DNA of 64,000 bases from the NCBI GenBank assembly GCA_013289585.1, contig JABCZR010000001.1, positions 248,001 to 312,000 of the forward strand. Direction: 5' to 3'. Below, in pieces: positions 58,191-64,000 of this stretch. Numbering within the stretch: the first letter of the stretch is position 1; every line of letters begins with the position of its first letter. Origin of the DNA: Acidobacteriota bacterium. GTDB taxonomy: Bacteria > Acidobacteriota > Terriglobia > Acidiferrales > UBA7541. A program made the position numbers and the translations under genes. Under the pieces are notes generated by a model. That model had not been told where the DNA came from. It did not search any database and saw only the letters and a program-made list of their open reading frames with translations.

Positions 58191-58493
58191 TCATGTCAGG
58201 CTGAAGTAGTGGAGGAAGACACCGAGCGCTGCGCTGAGAATCAGACCGACAAGAAATAAAGTGTAATCGCGGGTTTTACCCTTTTTCTCGCTCTGAATTC
58301 CATCCTCTTCGAGTTTCTCGACGACCCATCTCGCTTCCTCTGTGGGAGCTTCATTTTGCCAGTTAGAAAGGCCGGCAACGCATTCGTTGAGTTGCTTCAT
58401 CGTTTCGTCCATCTCCAGGGACTTTTTCCGCAGTTCCGCAAGCAGTTCTTTTGCGGTCGCTTTGCCTCGGATTTGAGTTCTATCGTGCTTCAC
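58191..58493 (-). CDS. Hypothetical tail-anchored membrane protein
   Basis: A 100-residue protein (GTG start). The soluble part is helical (KELLAELRKKSLEMDETMKQLNECVAGLSNWQNEAPTEEARWVVEKLEEDG), and the last 22 residues form one TM helix (YTLFLVGLILSAALGVFLHYFSL). No family is recognised. It lies in the accessory interval. Confidence 0.5.
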   Translation of the reverse strand: MKHDRTQIRGKATAKELLAELRKKSLEMDETMKQLNECVAGLSNWQNEAPTEEARWVVEKLEEDGIQSEKKGKTRDYTLFLVGLILSAALGVFLHYFSLT

Positions 58494-59126
58494 GGTAGCT
58501 ATCTCTCTGCAACTCAGATGCTTCGATCAGCCATCAAAATTCACTAGTACGCACGTCCTCCTGTATATGGCATGGAAATGCAAATCTTCCTCGTACTTCC
58601 GAGGGCCGAGAAGCAGCGCGAATTCAACGACATACAGGATCTGTAGTCCTGTAAATAGTCTCAATCCCCCCAAGATATCCTGGGCGAGCCGATCAGTTTG
58701 GCGATTTGATGAGAGTGCTGAAATTCCGCGCAATCATGATTGCGACCCTGACCTTGCCAAAGAGAATTTTGGTTCCAGGCTCCGTAATGCGTGTCTTAAC
58801 GGAGGTTTGCGGCGCAGAAGAAACAGGCTCTGACGGGAACGACGACCGAGATACGAGAAGAGAAGCTAAACCCACAGCCCTCGGGCCAAAGGGCGCCGGG
58901 GAAGGGACCAAGGCGGGGCGGGGGGCGAAGTGGCAGGGAGTCAAAACCCTCATCGTTTGAACCGATGTCTGCGGCGTCCGGTCTTAATTCGTCTCTTGAT
59001 GGAAGAACGTCCAGAACGCATGAGTCAGATAAGGGTCGTCAGACACAACCCTTAGAACGCTATTGGTTTCAGTTTCTTCCAGCAGAAAATTCCCTTTTTC
59101 GTGACGGATTCTAAAGGTCAGCTCCC
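58494..59126. other. Gene-poor accessory stretch with decayed coding traces
   Basis: 633 bases. A minus-strand frame at about 58527-58733 reads RLAQDILGGLRLFTGLQILYVVEFALLLGPRKYEEDLHFH, which looks like a piece of a membrane protein, but no intact gene exists. The right half contains a copy of the GTCAAAACCC repeat (58920-58950). It could be remains of a larger restriction-modification or other accessory locus. Confidence 0.4.
58920..58950. repeat. Local GTCAAAACCC repeat, copy 4
   Basis: GGGGGGCGAAGTGGCAGGGA followed by GTCAAAACCCTC. Upstream flank AAGGCGGGGCGG matches that of copy 1. Confidence 0.55.
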
Positions 59127-59570
59127 TCAATAAAACTTTTCGAAGCTTTTTGCGCAGTCTTCGGGCGAGCGGACAATGAGGATTCCGTGTGCCACGCCCG
59201 TATTGATGGCAATTTGTAGACCGAGCTGCTGCATGGCGAAGCCGACGGAATGGATGACGTGAGAAGTGCCGGAAACCCAGATGGAGCCGTTGGGTTTGAG
59301 GACGCGCTGGCAGGCGGCGAGCCAGGCGGTGTTGAATTCGTGATTGGCGGCTGGGCCCTGGGATTTGTCCCAATCGCCTTTATGGACGGAGACCATTTTG
59401 CCGGCGTGGCAGGTGATGCCGCCGTTGGAGAGGAAATAGGGCGGGTCGGCGAAGACGAGGTCGACGGAATTCTCCGGAATAGAGGAGAGGATTTCCAGGC
59501 AGTCGCCTTGGTAGAGGCGGAGGTGGTGCTTTTCGTCGTTGAAAACGGGGGTGGGGAGAGATTTGGGCAT
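59127..59570 (-). pseudogene. Truncated DNA adenine methyltransferase (DpnA/M.DpnII-like)
   Basis: 147 residues of an enzyme that is normally about 270-300. GDCLEILSSIPENSVDLVFADPPYFLSNGGITCHAGKMVSVHKGDWDKS carries the catalytic D-P-P-Y and the SAM-linked region. ACQRVLKPNGSIWVSGTSHVIHSVGFAMQQLG follows. After that the frame departs from the family (NTGVAHGILIVRSPEDCAKSFEKFY) and stops, so the C-terminal part is missing. The family methylates adenine in GATC. The start has no ribosome site but lies next to four GATC sites. Confidence 0.75.
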
Positions 59571-59576
59571 GATGAT

Positions 59577-59597
59577 GATCGATCGGGATCGTTGATC
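59577..59597. promoter_or_regulatory. Cluster of four GATC sites before the methyltransferase gene
   Basis: GATC at 59577, 59581, 59587 and 59594, four in 21 bases. If the enzyme recognised GATC, as its family does, the cluster could make expression methylation-sensitive. Confidence 0.5.
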
Positions 59598-59687
59598 AGA
59601 TGGGTATAGGAGTCAAGCGGGGGGAAGAAGGAATGAGGTAAGGAAATAGAGAAGTAAAGAAGGAAGAAAAGAGAAAGGCGCGCGCCG

Positions 59688-60152
59688 CTAAAAGCGCAGG
59701 GAGACGATCCAGAAGGAGCAGCCGATGGCGACTAGATCTTCGACCAGGGCGATGACGAAGTCGGGGACGCGGAGGGCTTTGACGGAGCGGGTGCGGAGCT
59801 GGTAGCCGGCGAAGGCGCCGACGAGAGCGCCGACGACGGCTATAAGAATGCCGAGGATGACTCCTTCACCGCGGCCGGTGGCGAGGCACGCGCCGGCAAA
59901 ACCGCCCAGGAGGATGCGGGCGATGAGGCCGGGAGGGGCGGTGCGGCTGGGAGTTTTCGGGAGCTTGTCGCTGATGAGCTCGAGGAGAGCGAGCACGGTG
60001 AAGATGACGGCGGCGGGAGTGTTGCCGATCCAGGCGAGGAGGCGCGGGAGCTTGAGCCAGCCGAGGTGCGTGGCCCAGGCGGTGGCGGCGACGGGAGTGA
60101 GCGAGCGCAAGCCGGTGAGCACGCCGATGAGAAAGACGAGAAAGAACGTCAT
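59688..60152 (-). CDS. DUF4126-family membrane protein
   Basis: A 154-residue protein with about four TM helices. FLVFLIGVLTGLRSLTPVAATAWATHLGWLKL and LLELISDKLPKTPSRT are the DUF4126 signature, and YQLRTRSVKALRVPDFVIALVEDLVAIG closes it. Function unknown. Confidence 0.82.
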   Translation of the reverse strand: MTFFLVFLIGVLTGLRSLTPVAATAWATHLGWLKLPRLLAWIGNTPAAVIFTVLALLELISDKLPKTPSRTAPPGLIARILLGGFAGACLATGRGEGVILGILIAVVGALVGAFAGYQLRTRSVKALRVPDFVIALVEDLVAIGCSFWIVSLRF

Positions 60153-60330
60153 GAAGGCCTCCGGGATCGCTGTTCGTTTTCAGCATTCAGTTATCAGTTT
60201 TCCGGCAGAGAAGCAAAAGAATTTGCAAGGCTATCCGTTTCAGCAGCTGGTCGTTCGTTTCAAGTTTTCAGCAAGACAGGAACTGGAAGCTGGAGGAGCA
60301 GGCAGGAGCGGGAAATTCGGGGAGATCGTT

Positions 60331-61053
60331 TTACTTATGGCTCTGGAGTGTGGACTCGGGGTGAAGTTGCAGCGAGGAGATGGTTTTCTCGAAAGGGCGG
60401 AGGATTTTGCCGAGATCGGCCTGAGTGATGGGAACGGCGGAGCTGGAGGCGGGAGTGGAAACGACCTGAAGAAAAAATTCGTAGCACGTTCCATTCGAAT
60501 AGCCGGCGTAGTCGCGGTTGAAGGTGGATTCGGAGGTGATGAGGCCGCGGTCGCGCCAGTAAAAAGGGATGCCTTGAACGATGGTTTTGTCGGCGGCGCC
60601 GGACCCATCGGAATCCGGAGGAGCGACGAAGGAGCGGCAGGACTCGGCGGTGGCTTGGGGATTCACGGCAAATTGAAGATGACCTTCGGAGAAAGTGGTG
60701 TTGGGATAGGCGTCGGAGGGAATCTCGACGGTGGCGATCAGCAGGGCGCCGGGCTGATCGGATTGGAGTTGCTGCTGGGTCTTGAGGGACGAACCGTCGG
60801 CGAGGTCTTCTTCGGCGAGAGAGTAGGTTCGGGGATAGCGGAAGGAGACGCCGTAAGCGGGATTGTTGTAAACGGAGAATGCGGAATCACGGGGCGCGTG
60901 TTTTGAGGATGAAGGCGCGGGTGTTTGCGCTTTGACAATGGACGAGCGAGTGGGTGTGGAGCGGGCGCGGGTGGTGTTGCAGCCGGAGAGGCACACCGGA
61001 ATTGCGAGCAACACGAGCAACAGGAGAAGAATGATTCGCCGCCGGGTGTGCAT
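60331..61053 (-). CDS. Putative outer-membrane lipoprotein
   Basis: A 240-residue protein with AGGAGG before the ATG. Lipobox L-S-G-C (Cys about 25) after a hydrophobic stretch. The mature part has AFSVYNNPAYGVSFRYPRTYSLAEEDLADGS, a fold seen in PsbP/MOG1-like proteins, and a C-terminus with TYEFFLQVVSTPASSS-like sequence. No enzymatic motif is seen. Confidence 0.7.
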   Translation of the reverse strand: MHTRRRIILLLLLVLLAIPVCLSGCNTTRARSTPTRSSIVKAQTPAPSSSKHAPRDSAFSVYNNPAYGVSFRYPRTYSLAEEDLADGSSLKTQQQLQSDQPGALLIATVEIPSDAYPNTTFSEGHLQFAVNPQATAESCRSFVAPPDSDGSGAADKTIVQGIPFYWRDRGLITSESTFNRDYAGYSNGTCYEFFLQVVSTPASSSAVPITQADLGKILRPFEKTISSLQLHPESTLQSHK

Positions 61054-61367
61054 GGGAAAGCCTCCTTGTCCAAACGCTGTCGGTAGAAGGAGCAGGGGGA
61101 CGGCCATTTGCTATGACACTAATTTCATTTGAGATAGCAAGGAGAGCGTTGGCCGAAAGCGTGGGGCCGCGGCCACGGTGTTGGCGGGGAGACGCAGAGC
61201 ATCGGCGTTGGCTAGTAAAAATTACAATCGAAAAGTGGAGAATCAGGCCTTTCTTCGTACCGGGACCCAGCCTCCGAAAAGCGGATTTTTGTTTCAAAGA
61301 CCACAAAACGCGGGAGTTACGTTCGTTGGGGAACAAAATGCACATACGACGGTGAAGGGAGAAGCGT

Positions 61368-61667
61368 ATGAGCAACCAACTCTCCATCAAAACAACGGTC
61401 TGTAGCGAATACCAGAGGTTCCTCGAAGAGTGTCAGGGCGCGCTGGAGATCTGGAACAAACGGCGTGACGAGTTTTCTCAGTCTGGCTCGATTAAAACGG
61501 AGGAAGGCGACGAACTCCTGCGCTTGCAAGCAAATTTCGCACGAGCTTACGCGGTATTGCAGCACCACTCGCGCGACTGCGAATTGTGTGACCTGGTTTC
61601 GCGGATCGAGGGGCGCGATTCTGAAAACAGTTGGGAGGCGTTCTCCGACAACACGCAGTACGTTTGA
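61368..61667 (+). CDS. Small protein of a duplicated family, copy B
   Basis: A 99-residue paralogue of the protein at 57871: V-C-S-E-Y-Q-R-F-L-E-E-C, EEGDELLRLQANFARAYAVLQHHSRDCELC. GAAGGGAGAAG precedes the ATG. Its upstream 120 bases also match copy A. Unknown function. Confidence 0.65.
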   Translation: MSNQLSIKTTVCSEYQRFLEECQGALEIWNKRRDEFSQSGSIKTEEGDELLRLQANFARAYAVLQHHSRDCELCDLVSRIEGRDSENSWEAFSDNTQYV

Positions 61668-61768
61668 GCGACCGCCTTTTTGTGGTGGACGAGAATCGAA
61701 GCTCTGCGTTGGAAGGAAAACGGCGCGACGGAAATGCAGGAGCGGTGCGATTCGCGCTGATTTAGCCG

Positions 61769-61852
61769 CTAGTAGTTACAGTACTCCAGAAATCCCCAAG
61801 CCTTGTAATTCTTGCCGCGGTATTTGAAGCACAGGATTGGCATCTCCCTCAT
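61769..61852 (-). CDS. Possible 27-residue small ORF
   Basis: Reads M-R-E-M-P-I-L-C-F-K-Y-R-G-K-N-Y-K-A-W then G-F-L-E-Y-C-N-Y-stop. It has a protein-like composition, but no strong ribosome site for the first ATG. It lies in a 249-base gap (61668-61916) that otherwise holds nothing clear. Confidence 0.25.
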   Translation of the reverse strand: MREMPILCFKYRGKNYKAWGFLEYCNY

Positions 61853-61916
61853 TTCAAATAATTTAAAAAGGCCCGCGAAGGAAAAACATCTGCGACTTAT
61901 CTGAGTGGAGGTGCTT

Positions 61917-62531
61917 ATGATTCTTACCAAACGGCACTACCTGGCGATCGGAAGTTCGGTGTTGCTGGCGGCCGCACTGACCCTGGCTGCCAAGACATTG
62001 CCGGACCGCGCCGACCCAGTGACGCTGACCGAGGACACAGCGATACACGTGACGCTGGACCAAGCCCTGTCCAGTAACCGGAGCAACCCGGGAGACCATT
62101 TTGAGGCCACGGTCTCCGAGCCGGTCGTTGTAGACGGCAAGACGGTAATTCCACAGGGTGCTCACGCCGAGGGGTTAGTCGTTGACGCCCATCAATCCGG
62201 CAGGCTGATGGGCCGAGCGCGGTTGCAGCTTGCGCTGCAGTCCGTGGCGGTGGACGGGCAGAACTACGATGTTCGGACCATCCCACATCCGCGCGTTGGC
62301 CACGGCCATGCAAAACATAACCTCGGCTGGATTGGCGGTGGAGCGGCTGGAGGAGCTGTAATTGGCGCGCTGGCCGGAGGAGGAACGGGCGCGCTGATCG
62401 GCGGACCGATAGGTGCGGGAGCCGGAACGACGGTCGCCCTTTTAACGGGAAAGAAGGACATCAAACTCGCCCCCGAGACTCCGATGACGTTTAAGCTGGC
62501 GGAACCAGTGACGATCAACGTGAAAGGCTGA
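61917..62531 (+). CDS. Exported glycine-zipper protein
   Basis: A 204-residue protein with GGAGGTG upstream and a signal-like N-terminus (TKRHYLAIGSSVLLAAALTLAAK). PGDHFEATVSEPVVVDGKTVIPQGAHAEGLVVDAHQSGRLMGRARLQLALQSV is conserved in acidobacterial proteins. The glycine zipper GGGAAGGAVIGALAGGGTGALIGGPIGAGAGT (about 139-170) probably inserts into a membrane. Role unknown; envelope-located. Confidence 0.75.
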   Translation: MILTKRHYLAIGSSVLLAAALTLAAKTLPDRADPVTLTEDTAIHVTLDQALSSNRSNPGDHFEATVSEPVVVDGKTVIPQGAHAEGLVVDAHQSGRLMGRARLQLALQSVAVDGQNYDVRTIPHPRVGHGHAKHNLGWIGGGAAGGAVIGALAGGGTGALIGGPIGAGAGTTVALLTGKKDIKLAPETPMTFKLAEPVTINVKG

Positions 62532-62650
62532 CAGTTCGTCTAGCCTCCTATCTATAATGTGAAAAAGGCGGGCGCGATTCGTGCCGAAATTTGGCCGAGG
62601 GCGCTCGCCTGCCTTTTCTTCCGAACCAAACTGCGCCGATAGGGTGCGGG

Positions 62651-63322
62651 CTAGAACTGATTGAGGCGTTTGGCGGGTTGGAGGAAGGCGACGCCGCAGC
62701 GGAAGAGTTTTTCTTCGGGAAGTTCGACGACGGAGATGATCTGCGCGGGAATGAAAATGGAGATTTGGCCGACGACGTAAGGAACGGCGATTTCGATGAG
62801 CGAGCGTTTGTAGTAGGACTTTTTGCTTTTGAAGCGCAGCCCGCCGCGGGACATGTCCTCGCAGAGGACGATGTCGTCTCCGCGCTCTGGATGGCGGACG
62901 AGGGCGGTGTAGTTGACCTTGGCGCGAGGATGCTGGCGGCGCTCCTTGCGAGGAGCGTCGGGCTCTTGGACAGGGGGCAGAGGCATGGTGAGAACCGCGG
63001 CGCGCGAAAGCGGGGGAAATTCCACGCTCCAAAAATTCAGGTTGGGATCAACGAAGGCGAGGCCGTAAGTATGGATGCCATTGGAGGAGCCCATTTCGCC
63101 GACGATGCGGACGGCAGTTTCGCTGTTGCGATCGGGGCAACGAAGGATGAGCTCCTGTTCGGGAGAAAGCTCGTGATGAGAAACGATGCCGGCGCCGTGG
63201 AGGCTGAGGAGGACGGTGTTGGTAGGCTCAGAGAAGACTTTGCCGTCGAGATCGCTGCCGATCAGGAGGATGGGAACTTCTTTAGGGATGCGGCCAGTGA
63301 TACGCACAACCTGCAGTGGCAA
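62651..63322 (-). CDS. PilZ-domain protein
   Basis: A 223-residue protein. The C-terminal PilZ domain (about 124-215) has the c-di-GMP motif R-K-E-R-R-Q-H-P-R and then D-M-S-R-G-G. The N-terminal part (about 1-110) is a second beta-rich domain of PilZ-like shape without the binding residues. It probably senses c-di-GMP and controls motility or surface functions. The TTG start at 63322 is uncertain. Confidence 0.82.
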   Translation of the reverse strand: MPLQVVRITGRIPKEVPILLIGSDLDGKVFSEPTNTVLLSLHGAGIVSHHELSPEQELILRCPDRNSETAVRIVGEMGSSNGIHTYGLAFVDPNLNFWSVEFPPLSRAAVLTMPLPPVQEPDAPRKERRQHPRAKVNYTALVRHPERGDDIVLCEDMSRGGLRFKSKKSYYKRSLIEIAVPYVVGQISIFIPAQIISVVELPEEKLFRCGVAFLQPAKRLNQF

Positions 63323-63545
63323 GTGACCAGCCAGAGGAGAGGGCGCGGCGGGACATTCTGGTACCTAATCGTGTGAGGGAGGAAGGATTGACGAGCCCGT
63401 GGCCTTATTTAGTGGGAGCGAATGCTTCGGGAGAACGTGCGGCGAGGCAGGAAACGTTCCAGATTGGGATTCGTGGACTGAAATGAAATGTGGGCGCGTG
63501 GAAAGAGGAGCACCACTCATCGACGACGAGATGGAGCCCGATAGG

Positions 63546-64000
63546 TTAGGGCTGTGACGTCGATGCTGAGGTTGCAGAAGCGTTGCCGATGGCGTCGCCG
63601 TTGACGACGAGCTCGACGCGGCGGTTGCGCTGGCGGCCTTCGGGAGTGTCATTCGAAGCGACCGGCTGCGTCCGGCCAAAGCCGCGCGCGGCAATCGAGG
63701 AAGGCGGGACACCCTCTTCCGCGAGAAAATCGCGCACGGAATCGGCGCGGCGCTCGGAGAGCTGCTGATTGAAATCGTCACCGCCGACACTGTCCGTGTG
63801 ACCTTCAATCTGCAGAGACAGGCCGGGATGGGCGAGAACGATGCCGGAAATTTTCGCTAGCTTCTCGCGGGCGCCCGGCTTGAGCGTATAACTGCCGGTG
63901 TCGAAGAGGACGTCGGACATGTTGACGATAAGGCCGCGGGCGGAATCGCGCGTCTGCAAAATGGAATTCAGCTGGTTGAGGAGTTGCGCGCGAAGCTGGG
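63546..64000 (-). CDS. OmpA-family protein, C-terminal part (cut by window edge)
   Basis: The frame is open to base 64000. The visible part reads ...[131 protein letters not shown]. The OmpA_C peptidoglycan-binding Asp and Arg are in E-G-H-T-D and R-Q-R-N-R-R-V-E. The N-terminal part is outside the window. It links the outer membrane to the cell wall. Confidence 0.9.
   Translation of the reverse strand, partial: QLRAQLLNQLNSILQTRDSARGLIVNMSDVLFDTGSYTLKPGAREKLAKISGIVLAHPGLSLQIEGHTDSVGGDDFNQQLSERRADSVRDFLAEEGVPPSSIAARGFGRTQPVASNDTPEGRQRNRRVELVVNGDAIGNASATSASTSQP

Noticed and set aside
1-64000. CRISPR array or integrated prophage
   Set aside because: No regularly spaced direct repeats of about 25-40 bases, and no integrase, terminase or capsid genes. 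The short repeats near 55-59 kb are irregular in spacing.

Overview
The window is a 64 kb piece of a GC-rich, Gram-negative-type chromosome. Outer-membrane efflux systems, a LolA-like protein, PEGA and PilZ proteins, an OmpA-family protein and dispersed GTAGG-hairpin repeats that encode GQTFLSV-like peptides all fit an acidobacterium (Acidobacteriota, possibly uncultured). That placement is inferred from gene content; no rRNA or tRNA gene was found to test it. Genes at both edges are cut: the C-terminus of GreA on the left and an OmpA-family protein on the right.

From 0 to 6.6 kb lie secreted or housekeeping hydrolases: isoaspartyl peptidase, a CE1-like esterase, a cupin, an AP-superfamily phosphodiesterase and a LolA-like protein, plus a glyoxalase-fold gene broken by an in-frame stop. 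From 6.7 to 13.7 kb is a CzcCBA-type heavy-metal RND efflux operon followed by KDPG aldolase. From 13.8 to 24.4 kb come a PEGA-trypsin-PEGA protease, a coiled-coil membrane protein, a divergent EF-G paralogue, a complete RelBE/ParDE-like toxin-antitoxin pair with a palindromic operator, an ICMT-family methyltransferase with a glyoxalase-fold gene, a trans-sulfuration enzyme, a degenerate GGDEF protein, a cold-shock protein, and a TetR gene divergent from an SDR.

From 25.5 to 34.4 kb are a GntR(YtrA)-ABC exporter operon with a perfect palindromic operator abutting the start codon, a beta-lactamase-fold hydrolase, an MltD-like transglycosylase, a histone-H1-like protein, a HipA-like kinase paired with a DUF3037 protein (the best candidate here for an undescribed two-gene system), and a response regulator fused to a PP2C phosphatase. 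From 34.6 to 40.6 kb a minus-strand cluster encodes a whole 2-oxo acid dehydrogenase complex with its lipoylation enzyme (lpd, lipB, E1 alpha, E1 beta, E2). From 41 to 53.6 kb are small membrane or zinc-ribbon proteins, DinB, a PAP2-type enzyme, prephenate dehydratase, an ECF sigma factor, an EmrAB-TolC drug exporter whose TolC carries an N-terminal STAS domain, a secreted RidA protein, a YeiH-type transporter, a TlpA-like thioredoxin and a DUF1801 protein.

The interval 53.6 to 62 kb is accessory and eroding. It holds a HigBA-like pair with a frameshifted toxin, a ParDE pair whose toxin lost its normal end by a one-base deletion, a relic of a second ParE copy, a truncated GATC-type DNA adenine methyltransferase, the winged-helix end of a Dam-replacing/DpnI-type endonuclease, a duplicated small-gene family with conserved upstream DNA, and short local repeats. 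The window closes with a DUF4126 protein, a lipoprotein, a glycine-zipper protein, a PilZ protein and the OmpA-family gene.
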